From: JACVRM01 sp963817375
Lineage (GTDB): Bacteria; Actinomycetota; Thermoleophilia; Gaiellales; Gaiellaceae
Direction: 5' to 3'
Length of the DNA: 64,000 nucleotides
NCBI GenBank assembly: GCA_963817375.1
Contig: CAWFOB010000005.1
Location: forward strand, 310,001-374,000
Part shown: positions 46,181 to 54,366 of the stretch, in pieces
How positions within the stretch are numbered: position 1 is the first letter of the stretch
How the letters are laid out: each line of letters opens with the position of its first letter
Notes under the pieces: model-generated
Told to the model about the DNA's origin: nothing
Database searches by the model: none
What the model saw: the letters and a program-made list of their open reading frames with translations, nothing else
Translations under genes and position numbers: made by a program

Positions 46181-47106
46181 CAGACCGGGGTGACGAGCGG
46201 CCGGCCGGCCGCCGCCGCGAGGAGGTTGTCGACCACGAGCCGCGTCATCGCCTCGCGCGTGGCGACAGTGGCGCTGCCGACGTGCGGGGTCAGGACGACG
46301 TTCGGAAGGTCGAGCAGCTCGGCAGGCGCGCCGGGCTCGCCGGTGAAGACGTCTAGCGCCGCGCGGATCCGGCCGCTGACCAACTCGCGCACCAGCGCAT
46401 CTTGCTCCACAACGTCGCCGCGCGCCGTGTTGACGAGGGCGGCGCCGTCGCGCAGCAGCGCGAGCCGTCGGCCGTCGATCAGGTCGCGGGTCTCCGCCGT
46501 GAGCGGCACGTGCAGCGTGACGACGTCGGCGCGCGCGAGCAGGTCGTCGAGCGACATGAACTCGGCGCCGAGCTCCTCAGCCTCGTCCAGGCGTCGGCGC
46601 TGCGCGTAGGCGATCCGCATGCCGAACGCGAGAGCGCGGCGAGCGACGGCCTGGCCGATCCGCCCGAGGCCGACGATCCCCAGCAGTGCGCCATCCAGGT
46701 CGTCGCCGAGCAGCGAGGTCTCGGCCCAGTCGCGCTCCCAGCGACCGTCGCGGACGTAACGGTCGGCCTCCACGAGGCGCCGGCGGACGGCGAGGATCAG
46801 CGCGAGCGTCAGGTCGGCGACGGCGGCGTCCAGAACGCCCGGCGTGTTCGTCACCGCCACCCCGCGGCGACGGCACTCGTCGACGTCGATGGAGTCGTAG
46901 CCGACCCCGTAGTTCGCGACCAGGCGCACTGCGGGCAGCAGGTCGAGCGCGCGGGCGTCGACGCGGTCGCCGACAACGGCAAGCGCCTCGACGTCGCCAC
47001 GAGGCTGCGACCCGAGCGCCTCCGGCAGGCTCCCGTCGAGGTACTCGACGTCGTCCAATTCGGCCCAGGCAGGGCCCGGCAGGGGCCGGGATGCCAGGAC
47101 CTTCAC
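46180..47106 (-). CDS. D-2-hydroxyacid dehydrogenase
   Basis: 308 residues of the D-LDH/glyoxylate-hydroxypyruvate reductase family. NAD(P) loop GLGRIG (146-151) and the catalytic set Arg229 (NTARGD), Glu257 (FTGEP) and His275 (LTPHVG). The basic stretch QRRRL after strand 2 suggests NADPH preference. The GTG 47106 is chosen because VKVLASRPLPG is the natural first strand and the frame further upstream runs into tRNA-His. Confidence 0.9.
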   Translation of the reverse strand: MKVLASRPLPGPAWAELDDVEYLDGSLPEALGSQPRGDVEALAVVGDRVDARALDLLPAVRLVANYGVGYDSIDVDECRRRGVAVTNTPGVLDAAVADLTLALILAVRRRLVEADRYVRDGRWERDWAETSLLGDDLDGALLGIVGLGRIGQAVARRALAFGMRIAYAQRRRLDEAEELGAEFMSLDDLLARADVVTLHVPLTAETRDLIDGRRLALLRDGAALVNTARGDVVEQDALVRELVSGRIRAALDVFTGEPGAPAELLDLPNVVLTPHVGSATVATREAMTRLVVDNLLAAAAGRPLVTPV

Positions 47107-47116
47107 GAGTATCGGA

Positions 47117-47190
47117 GGTGGCGGACGGGGCTCGAACCCGCGACCACCGGGACCACAACCCGGGGCTCTACCAACTGAGCTACCGCCACC
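47117..47190 (-). tRNA. tRNA-His (anticodon GTG)
   Basis: 74 nt including G-1 paired with C73: GGTGGCGG/CCGCCACC, D-stem GCTC/GAGC, anticodon stem CCGGG/CCCGG with loop TTGTGGT (GTG), T-arm GCGGG TTCGAGC CCCGT. CCA not encoded. Confidence 0.95.
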
Positions 47191-47373
47191 GCGACCTCCC
47201 AAGCGTAGCCGGATCCCACCAGTCCCGAGGCCGGGACGTGGCCCCGCAGGTCATGTCGCCCTGGGGCCGGCCGCGGGCCTCCCTCCGGTCAGGACCCTAA
47301 CGGGGAGCGACGCACGGATGTCTGACGAGACCGCCACGAAACGGTGACGATTCGTCCACGGTGAGCGGGCGGG

Positions 47374-47559
47374 TCAGCCGGCGAGCGGCGTCTCGTCGAT
47401 GCGCTCGACCAGCTCGGGCAGTGACTCGAATACGGCAGCGGCGCCGCGCAGCTCCTCGCGGGCGAAGCCGCCGGTCAGCACCGCGACGGTCGGCACGCCG
47501 GCCTCCTCGGCCGCGCGGATGTCCCACGGCGTGTCGCCTACCAGCACGGCCGGCCCGCC
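47374..47559 (-). pseudogene. C-terminal remnant of a HAD hydrolase
   Basis: 61 codons reading AVLVGDTPWDIRAAEEAGVP, TVAVLTGGFAREELRGAAAV, FESLPELVERIDETPLAG: the last third of a phosphoglycolate-phosphatase-like HAD protein, with motif IV GDTPWDI. Motifs I-III are absent; upstream there is no family sequence before the divergent methyltransferase starts at 47644. A truncated remnant in the 450-bp gap between tRNA-His and the sugar operon; nothing else is seen there. Confidence 0.65.
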
Positions 47560-47643
47560 GCGATGACGATCGCGACGTCTGCTCGACCCGCACGCGCCTA
47601 GACTACGTCGCGCCGTCCGCGGCCGATCCGCGGCTGACTGCTT

Positions 47644-48897
47644 GTGGAGCGAGCCCGAGCGACAACGAGCCCCCCGACGACCTGCCGGCTTTGCGGCGCG
47701 GATGCCGCACGCACGTTCGTCGACCTCGGCATGTCACCGCTCTGCGAGAGCCTCGTCTCCGCCGCCGATCTCGACGGGATGGAGCCCTTCTACCCGCTTC
47801 ATGTCCGGATCTGCGACGACTGCCTCCTCGTCCAACTGCCGCCGTACGTGCCCGCGGAGGAGATCTTCACGGACGACTACGCGTACTTCTCGTCCTACTC
47901 CGACAGCTGGGTCGAGCATGCGCGGACGTACGCCGACGCCATGCGCACCCGCCTCGGGCTCTCGTCCGAGAGCCTCGTCGTCGAGCTGGCATCGAACGAC
48001 GGGTATCTGCTCCAGCACTTCGTGGCGGCGGGTGTGCCGGCACTCGGGATCGATCCTGCCGCCAACGTCGCCGAGGCTGCAGCGGCGCGCGGCGTCGAGA
48101 CGCTCGTCGACTTCTTCGGCGCACCAGTCGCGAAGCGGCTCGCATCCGACGGACGGCACGCTGACCTGATCGTGGCGAACAATGTGCTCGCGCACGTTCC
48201 CGACGTCAACGACTTCGTCGGCGGCATGGGCGTCCTCCTGGCTCCGGGCGGCGTCGCGACGGTCGAGGTGCCGCATCTCGTGCGGCTGATCGAGGGTGTC
48301 CAGTTCGACACGATCTACCACGAGCACTACTCGTACTTCTCGTTCGGGACGATGATCGAGCTCTTCGAGCGACACGATCTCCAGGTGTTCGACGTGGAGG
48401 AGCTTTCTTCGCACGGAGGCTCGTTGCGGGTCTTCGTCCGTCACCCCGGCGAGGCGCCCCTCCCCGCAGTCGCCGAGCTGCTCGCGCGTGAACGCGCCGG
48501 CGGCTACCGGTCGCTCGACGGCTACGCGGGCTTCGGCGGCCGCGTCGCTGAGCTGAAGCGTCGGCTCCTCTCGCTCCTGATAGAGCTTCGTGGCGCCGGG
48601 AAGCGGATCGCCGGCTACGGCGCCCCCGGGAAGGGAAACACGCTGCTCAACTACTGCGGCATCCGTACCGATCTTCTCGAGTACACCGTCGACCGGAACC
48701 CCGGGAAGCACGGCAAGTTCCTGCCGGGCACCCACATCCCGATCAACCCGCCGGACATGCTTGCCGAGACCCGACCCGACTACATCCTGATCCTGCCCTG
48801 GAACCTCAAGCGCGAGCTCGCGGTTCAGCTCGAATACGTCCGCGAGTGGGGCGCCCGGCTGATCGTCCCGATCCCGACGCCCGAGGTGCTCTGGTGA
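47644..48897 (+). CDS. sugar C-methyltransferase (NovU/TylCIII type)
   Basis: 417 residues. N-terminal zinc-binding domain (Cys14, Cys17, Cys57, Cys60: TTCRLCGAD, ICDDCLLVQ), SAM domain with VVELASNDGYLLQHFV and LGIDPAANVAEAA, HEHYSYFSFGTM, and a C-terminal GKRIAGYGAPGKGNTLLNYC domain: the Methyltransf_13/14 layout of enzymes that add a branched methyl group to nucleotide-bound keto-deoxysugars. First gene of a six-gene operon; its stop overlaps the next start as GTGA. Confidence 0.88.
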   Translation: MERARATTSPPTTCRLCGADAARTFVDLGMSPLCESLVSAADLDGMEPFYPLHVRICDDCLLVQLPPYVPAEEIFTDDYAYFSSYSDSWVEHARTYADAMRTRLGLSSESLVVELASNDGYLLQHFVAAGVPALGIDPAANVAEAAAARGVETLVDFFGAPVAKRLASDGRHADLIVANNVLAHVPDVNDFVGGMGVLLAPGGVATVEVPHLVRLIEGVQFDTIYHEHYSYFSFGTMIELFERHDLQVFDVEELSSHGGSLRVFVRHPGEAPLPAVAELLARERAGGYRSLDGYAGFGGRVAELKRRLLSLLIELRGAGKRIAGYGAPGKGNTLLNYCGIRTDLLEYTVDRNPGKHGKFLPGTHIPINPPDMLAETRPDYILILPWNLKRELAVQLEYVREWGARLIVPIPTPEVLW

Positions 48898-49697
48898 AGG
48901 TCGTTCTCTTCTGCGGCGGTCTCGGGCTCCGCATGCGCGAGGAGTCGACCCGGTTGCCGAAGCCGATGATCCCGCTCGGCGACCGCCCGATCCTCTGGCA
49001 CATCATGAAGTACTACTCCGAGTTCGGCTTCCGCGACTTCGTGCTCTGCCTCGGCTACAAGCCCGAGGTGATCAAGGACTACTTCCTCAACTACAACGAG
49101 GCGCTCTCGAACGACTTCGTCCTCACCGGCGGCAAGCAGATCGAGCTGCTCGGGAGCGACACGCACGACTGGTCGATGACGTTCGTGAACACCGGCCTCC
49201 ACTCGACGATCGGCGAGCGGCTGAAGCGAATCGAGCCGCACGTCGGCGACGACGACATCTTCCTCGCCACCTACGGCGACGGCCTGACGAACGCGCCGCT
49301 CCACGACATGGTCGAGACGCTGAAGGCGAGCGGCAAGATCGGGCTCTTCCTCTGCGTGCATCCGACGCACCAGTTCCACGTGGTGACGCTCGCGGACGGC
49401 GATCGCGTGACGGCGATTCGCGACGTCGGCGACGCGAACCTGTGGATCAACGGCGGCTTCTTCGTGTTCCGCCGCGAGATCTTCGATTACCTCCGCCCGG
49501 GCGAGGATCTGGTCACCGACGCGTTCGGGCGGCTCCTGGCCGAGGACAAGCTCGTGGCCTACCCGTACGAAGGGTTCTGGGCGCCGATGGACACCCTCAA
49601 GGACAAGCAGACCCTCGAGAGCCTGCTCGAGCTCGGCGATCCGCCGTGGAGCACGCCGAAGGGCCTCGACGCGCCGGCCCGCACACCGTCCCGCTGA
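48894..49697 (+). CDS. rfbF: glucose-1-phosphate cytidylyltransferase
   Basis: 267 residues. VVLFCGGLGLRMREEST and LPKPMIPLGDRPILWHIM form the nucleotide-binding loop with catalytic Lys; DWSMTFVNTGLHSTIGERLK and the long specific segments (GYKPEVIKDYFLNYNEA, EGFWAPMDTLKDK) are characteristic of the CTP-specific enzyme rather than RmlA. It makes CDP-glucose for deoxysugar synthesis. GTG 48894 overlaps the previous TGA. The last ~10 residues (GLDAPARTPSR) are non-conserved. Confidence 0.92.
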   Translation: MKVVLFCGGLGLRMREESTRLPKPMIPLGDRPILWHIMKYYSEFGFRDFVLCLGYKPEVIKDYFLNYNEALSNDFVLTGGKQIELLGSDTHDWSMTFVNTGLHSTIGERLKRIEPHVGDDDIFLATYGDGLTNAPLHDMVETLKASGKIGLFLCVHPTHQFHVVTLADGDRVTAIRDVGDANLWINGGFFVFRREIFDYLRPGEDLVTDAFGRLLAEDKLVAYPYEGFWAPMDTLKDKQTLESLLELGDPPWSTPKGLDAPARTPSR

Positions 49698-50350
49698 TGC
49701 TGCCGGCATCGCTCGCGCTCTCGTCGCGGCGGACGCACGTCCTCGCGATCGGCAGCCACGCCGACGACATCGAGCTCGGGTGCGGCGGCACCCTGCTGAC
49801 GCTCGCGGCGCACGCGGAGCTCGAGGTGACATGGGTCGTGCTCGGCGCACAGAACGTGCGCGAGCGGGAGGCGCGCGCGAGCGCGGAGGCGTTCCTCGCG
49901 GCCGTCCCGGCGAAACGGATCGTGATCGAGCAGTTCCGCGACGGCTTCTTCCCCTACCTCGGAGCGCAGGTTAAGGATCGTTTCGAGCAGCTGAAGAGCG
50001 AGGTCGCGCCGGACGTGATCTTCACGCACACGGGAGTCGACCTGCACCAGGACCACCGGCTCGTCGCCGAGCTGACGTGGAACACGTTCCGCGACCACCT
50101 CATCCTCGAGTACGAGATCCCGAAGTACGACGCCGACCTCGCGCAGCCGAACGTGTTCTTCCCGCTCGACGACGACGTCGTTGAGGCGAAGGTGCGCCTG
50201 CTGCTCGAGCACTTCGCCAGCCAGCGAGACAAGCACTGGTTCACCGAGGACCTCTTTCGCGCCCTCATGCGGATCCGCGGGATGGAGACCAACTCGCCGA
50301 CGCGCTACGCCGAGGCGTTTCGCTGCAGGAAGCTGATGCTCGCCGCGTGA
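49697..50350 (+). CDS. PIG-L / LmbE family deacetylase
   Basis: 217 residues with the metal motif HADD (21-24, AIGSHADDIELGCGGTL) and the later TGVDLHQDHRLVAEL with the third ligand His. These zinc enzymes remove N-acetyl groups from sugars. ATG 49697 overlaps the previous stop as TGATG. In this operon it probably deacetylates an amino-sugar intermediate or glycan; the acceptor cannot be read. Confidence 0.88.
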   Translation: MLPASLALSSRRTHVLAIGSHADDIELGCGGTLLTLAAHAELEVTWVVLGAQNVREREARASAEAFLAAVPAKRIVIEQFRDGFFPYLGAQVKDRFEQLKSEVAPDVIFTHTGVDLHQDHRLVAELTWNTFRDHLILEYEIPKYDADLAQPNVFFPLDDDVVEAKVRLLLEHFASQRDKHWFTEDLFRALMRIRGMETNSPTRYAEAFRCRKLMLAA

Positions 50351-51645
50351 ACGCGGAGGTCGACACCGCGGTAGCCGGGGCGCTCGTCTACGACGTGGCG
50401 CGGACGCTCTTCCCGCTGCCCAGGAGCCTGACCGGAGACGGCGTCCGCGAGACACTTCGCGTCGTCGGCGAGCTGACACCGCTCGAGGTGACGGAGGTCG
50501 AGACGGGCACGCAGATCTTCGACTGGACCGCGCCGCGGGAGTGGAACCTGCGCGCCGCGTGGATTGCCGACTCGGCCGGCGTTCGCATCGTCGACTATGC
50601 CGAGAGCAACCTGCACGTCGTGGGCTACAGCCACCCGCTCCGCGCGACGCTGACGGGGGCCGAGCTGGCCCAGCACCTTCACTCGCTGCCGGAGCATCCG
50701 GACCGGATCCCCTACCGGACCGCCTACTGGGCCGACACGTGGGGCTTCTGCGTCACGGAGAACCAGCGCGCGGCGATCGTGCCCGACGAGCGGTACGAGG
50801 TCGTGATCGACGCCGACCTCGGCGACGGCAGCCTGACGTACGCCGAGGCCGTGTTCCCCGGCGAGAGTGACGAGGAAGTCCTTCTCTCGACGTACATCTG
50901 CCACCCCTCGCTCGCGAACGACAACGTGTCGGGGATCGCCCTGCTTGCCGTCGTCGGACGCGAGCTCCAGGGCCGCAGCCTGAGACGCACGCACCGGCTG
51001 CTGTTCAGCCCCGGCACCCTCGGACCGCTCGCGTGGCTCTCGCGGAACCTCGAGCGCCTCGGCCAGATCGAGGCGGGGCTGGTCGTCGCGTGCGTGGGCG
51101 ACGACGGACCGCTCCGCTACAAGCGCAGTCGCTCGGGCGACCGCGGGGTCGACCGGGCTGCCGCGCACGTGCTCCGCCATCGCGGGCCCGGGTCGCTCGT
51201 CGAGGACTTCGTCCCGTGGGGCGGCGACGAGCGGCAGTTCTGCTCCCCGGGCTTCGATCTGCCCGTCGGATCGCTTACCCGGACGCCGCACGGGCTCTAT
51301 CCGGAGTACCACTCGTCGGCGGACGACCTGGATCTGATCAGCGCGCGGGCCCTCGGGGACTCGCTGGCCGCCGTGCTCGAGATCGTCGACGTCCTCGAGC
51401 GCGACCGGGCGTACCGTTCGCGCAGCCCCTACGGCGAGCCTCAGCTCGGGCGGCGCGGCCTGTACCGCGAGATCCGCTCGGGCGCGTCCGGGCCGGAGGA
51501 GACGTTCCAGCGCGCGCTCCTCTGGGTTCTGAACCAGGCCGACGGGTCGCACACGCTCCTCGACACCGCCGAACGGGCCAAGCTGCCTTTCGGGACGGTG
51601 GCCGCCGCCGCCGATGCACTCGTGGACGCGCAGCTGCTCGAATGA
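50347..51645 (+). CDS. DUF4910/DUF2172 aminopeptidase-like protein
   Basis: 432 residues of the M28-like group often found in surface-polysaccharide clusters: LFPLPRSLTGDGVRETLRVV, GTQIFDWTAPREWNLRAAWI, NLHVVGYSHPLRATLTGAEL, YICHPSLANDNVSGIALLAV (metal His and Asp) and YHSSADDLDLIS (further His/Asp). The end (FQRALLWVLNQADGSHTLLD, AKLPFGTVAAAADALVDA) is a winged helix. GTG start overlaps the PIG-L stop. Its reaction in sugar clusters is not established. Confidence 0.85.
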   Translation: MNAEVDTAVAGALVYDVARTLFPLPRSLTGDGVRETLRVVGELTPLEVTEVETGTQIFDWTAPREWNLRAAWIADSAGVRIVDYAESNLHVVGYSHPLRATLTGAELAQHLHSLPEHPDRIPYRTAYWADTWGFCVTENQRAAIVPDERYEVVIDADLGDGSLTYAEAVFPGESDEEVLLSTYICHPSLANDNVSGIALLAVVGRELQGRSLRRTHRLLFSPGTLGPLAWLSRNLERLGQIEAGLVVACVGDDGPLRYKRSRSGDRGVDRAAAHVLRHRGPGSLVEDFVPWGGDERQFCSPGFDLPVGSLTRTPHGLYPEYHSSADDLDLISARALGDSLAAVLEIVDVLERDRAYRSRSPYGEPQLGRRGLYREIRSGASGPEETFQRALLWVLNQADGSHTLLDTAERAKLPFGTVAAAADALVDAQLLE

Positions 51646-52676
51646 AGATCCTGCTCACCGGCCATCACGGCTACATCGGCTCGGTTGTGGCGGAGCAGCT
51701 CGTCGAGGCGGGCCACGCCGTCACGGGGCTCGACACGTTCTTCTACCGCGGCTGCGACTTCGGCCCCGAGCTCGGGCACGTCGAGGCGCGGCGCGCCGAC
51801 ATCAGGGACGTCGGCCCGCACGACCTCGCAGGCTTCGACGCGGTCGTTCATTTCGCCGCGCTGTCGAACGACCCGCTCGGGGACATGAACCCGTCGTGGA
51901 CGTACGACATCAACCTCGAGGGGACGCTCGCGCTCGCGCGTGCCGCCAAGGACGCCGGCGTCGCGCGATTCGTGTTCTCCTCCTCGTGCAGCATGTACGG
52001 CGCCTCGGGGCGCGACGACGCCCTCGACGAGGACGCGCCGCTGAAGCCCCTGACCGCGTACGCGGAGTCGAAGGTGCGGGCCGAGGAGGGGCTCTCCGCA
52101 CTCGCCGACGGCTCGTTCTCGCCGGTCTCGCTTCGCAACGCGACCGCCTACGGGAGCTCGCCGCGGCTTCGCCTCGACGTCGTGCTGAACAACCTCGTCG
52201 GCTGGGCGTTCACGACCGGTCGCATCCGACTTCTCTCGGACGGCAGCTCCTGGCGCCCGATCGTCCACGTGCGGGACATCGGGCGGGCCGTGCTCGCGAC
52301 CGTCGCGGCGCCAGGCGAGCTGATCCACGATCGCGCGTACAACGTCGGAGCGACGGCGGAGAACTACCGGATTCGCGATCTCGCCGCGATCGTCCACGAC
52401 GTCCTGCCCGAATGCGACGTCGAGCTCGCCGAGGGCGCGGGCACGGATCCCCGCAGCTACCGCGTCGATTTCGGCCGCTTCGAGCGCGCCTTTCCGGAGT
52501 ACCGGGCTGAATGGACTGCGGCCGAAGGCGCGCGCGAGCTCGCGGACGCGTACGAGCGCGTCGGGCTGACCTCGGAGCTCTTCGACGGGTCGCGCTACAC
52601 GCGCCTGAAGCGCCTCCGCGAGCTGATCGACGACGGTGAGCTCGACGAGCGTCTTCGAGCCCCCACCGCCGCATGA
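51642..52676 (+). CDS. NAD-dependent sugar epimerase/dehydratase (extended SDR)
   Basis: 344 residues: NAD loop LLTGHHGYIGSVVAEQLV, FDAVVHFAALSNDPLGDM, catalytic Ser in SSSCSMYG and Y-x-x-x-K (TAYAESK), then WRPIVHVRDIGRAVLA. The FFYRGCDFG and LRNATAYGSSPRLRLDVVLN segments fit the group that acts on CDP/dTDP-keto-sugars. ATG overlaps the previous TGA. Could be a 4-ketoreductase or a 4,6-dehydratase; the exact step is not decidable. Confidence 0.87.
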   Translation: MKILLTGHHGYIGSVVAEQLVEAGHAVTGLDTFFYRGCDFGPELGHVEARRADIRDVGPHDLAGFDAVVHFAALSNDPLGDMNPSWTYDINLEGTLALARAAKDAGVARFVFSSSCSMYGASGRDDALDEDAPLKPLTAYAESKVRAEEGLSALADGSFSPVSLRNATAYGSSPRLRLDVVLNNLVGWAFTTGRIRLLSDGSSWRPIVHVRDIGRAVLATVAAPGELIHDRAYNVGATAENYRIRDLAAIVHDVLPECDVELAEGAGTDPRSYRVDFGRFERAFPEYRAEWTAAEGARELADAYERVGLTSELFDGSRYTRLKRLRELIDDGELDERLRAPTAA

Positions 52677-53230
52677 TCTTCGACGAGACACGCCTCCAGG
52701 GCGCGTTCGTGATCGAACTCGAGCCGCACGAGGACGAGCGTGGGTTCTTCGCCAGGACGTGGGACGCCGACGTCTTCGCCGAGCGCGGGCTCGACGCGAG
52801 GGCGACACAGGCGAGCATCGCCTACAACGAGCGCCGAGGAACGCTCCGCGGCCTTCACTACCAGCTGCCACCGTTCGCCGAGACAAAGCTCGTCCGGTGC
52901 ACCCAGGGCGCAATCTGGGACGTGATCGTCGATCTTCGACCCGGTTCGGCGACGTTGCTGAGCTGGGTCGCCGTCGAGCTCACGGCTGCGAACCGCCGCA
53001 CGCTCTACGTACCGGAGGGCTTCGCCCACGGCTACCAGACGCTCGTCGACGCGACGGAGGTCTGGTACCAGATGTCGACTCCGTACACGCCGGACGCAGG
53101 ACGGGGCGTCCCCTGGGACGATCCCCAGCTCGCGATCGAGTGGCCGGAGGAGCGTGAGCGCGTGATCTCGGACCGCGACCGGTCGTGGCCGGACGTCGGA
53201 ACCGCTCTGGCGGAGCTCTCGCCTCGGTGA
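52673..53230 (+). CDS. rfbC: dTDP-4-dehydrorhamnose 3,5-epimerase-like protein
   Basis: 185-residue cupin of the RmlC family: DERGFFARTWD, RGTLRGLHYQLPP with catalytic His62, KLVRCTQGAIWDVIVDLR and VPEGFAHGYQTL with His119; Tyr in VWYQMSTPY. Acts as a 3- and/or 5-epimerase on a 4-keto-deoxysugar. ATGA coupling to the SDR gene. Because the operon has a cytidylyltransferase and no RmlA/RmlB/RmlD, its substrate may be CDP-linked. Confidence 0.9.
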   Translation: MIFDETRLQGAFVIELEPHEDERGFFARTWDADVFAERGLDARATQASIAYNERRGTLRGLHYQLPPFAETKLVRCTQGAIWDVIVDLRPGSATLLSWVAVELTAANRRTLYVPEGFAHGYQTLVDATEVWYQMSTPYTPDAGRGVPWDDPQLAIEWPEERERVISDRDRSWPDVGTALAELSPR

Positions 53231-53306
53231 GCCGTGAACGCGGCGCGGGCGCGTAAGCGAGATCGACGGCGAGGTCGCGAGTCCAGCGGCGGAACGCGGG
53301 TCGGGT

Positions 53307-54314
53307 CTACGCCGTGCGGCGCGGCCGCAGCAGCTCCACGCCGCGACGGCCGAGGACGCTGCCGATGAGCAGGCTCCACGCGCTCGGCTCGACGGCCAGG
53401 CGCGGATCGATGCGGAGCCCAGCACCGAGCGCGCGCACGGTGCGGCCGAAGCGTCGCTCCGGCAGTGTGTCGTCGCGGACCGTCCAGATGAGCTCGCGGC
53501 GCATGCAGCGCGCCGCCCGGTCGAGCAGGTCGCCGCGGTCGTCGAGCCGGTGCTGGAAGCGCTCGACGAAGCGGGCCTTCACGTGGCGAAGCCGGGTGAC
53601 GGTCTCGGTGCGCATCGTGTAGCCGGCCCCCTGCGGCGGCCCGAACGCGGCCGAATACGAGGCGCCGTGGATGCGGTAGCCGGCGAGCGGCTCCGCCACG
53701 AACGCCATCTCCCAGTCGAGCGCCATCCGCAGCCACATGCCGAAGTCGATCGCCGGGAACTCGTCCTGGTCGAACGGCGGCTCGGGCAGCGCCGCCACGC
53801 GGATCAGCGCCGTCGATGCGCAGACGCGGCACGACCAGAGCATCGACTCGCGGATGAAGGTCTCGCCGGGCTCAACCGTGTCGGCGTCGAGCCCGTAGGT
53901 CCAGTCGTCGAGCTCCTTCAGGACGGCGCCGTCCTCGCCGAGGATCTGGAAGCGCCCATGCACCATGCCGGCGCGCGGGTTTGCGTCGAGCGCGGCGACG
54001 GTGCGCTCGAGGATCTGCGGAAAGAGCACGTCGTCGTCGGGGACGATCAGGCAGTAGTCGCTCGTGACGTCGCGGAGCGCGAGGTTGTGGTTCGCGGTGA
54101 TGCCGAGGTTTTCCGCCCGCCGCACGTAGTCGATGCGCGGGTCGTCGTAGCGGGCGACGATCTCGGGCGTCTCGTCGGTCGACGCGTTGTCGGCGATGAG
54201 CAGGCGGAAGTCCCCGAACGTTTGCGCGAGCACGCTGTCGACCGCCACGGGCAGGAAGCGCGCGCGGTTGAACGTGGGGATGACGACGGTGACGCGTGGA
54301 GAGGTCGGAGACAT
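53307..54314 (-). CDS. family 2 glycosyltransferase
   Basis: 335-residue GT-A enzyme: RVTVVIPTFNRARFLPVAVD, LLIADNASTDETPEIVARY, ENLGITANHNLAL, DYCLIVPDDDVLFPQ (DDD metal motif) and later DFGMWLRMALDWEM. C-terminal amphipathic basic region (GRRGVELLRPRR). ATG 54314 has GAGGCGG upstream. Convergent to the sugar operon and probably transfers its product to a surface glycan. The 76-bp gap 53231-53306 is empty. Confidence 0.88.
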   Translation of the reverse strand: MSPTSPRVTVVIPTFNRARFLPVAVDSVLAQTFGDFRLLIADNASTDETPEIVARYDDPRIDYVRRAENLGITANHNLALRDVTSDYCLIVPDDDVLFPQILERTVAALDANPRAGMVHGRFQILGEDGAVLKELDDWTYGLDADTVEPGETFIRESMLWSCRVCASTALIRVAALPEPPFDQDEFPAIDFGMWLRMALDWEMAFVAEPLAGYRIHGASYSAAFGPPQGAGYTMRTETVTRLRHVKARFVERFQHRLDDRGDLLDRAARCMRRELIWTVRDDTLPERRFGRTVRALGAGLRIDPRLAVEPSAWSLLIGSVLGRRGVELLRPRRTA

Positions 54315-54366
54315 AGGGCCCCGCCTCAATATGGCAGAGGTTTCGCGTTCTGTCCTGAGCGGGTGC

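Noticed and set aside
47297..47593. 98-codon minus-strand frame in the gap before the sugar operon
   Set aside because: Arg-rich nonsense in a different frame from the clear HAD remnant it overlaps.
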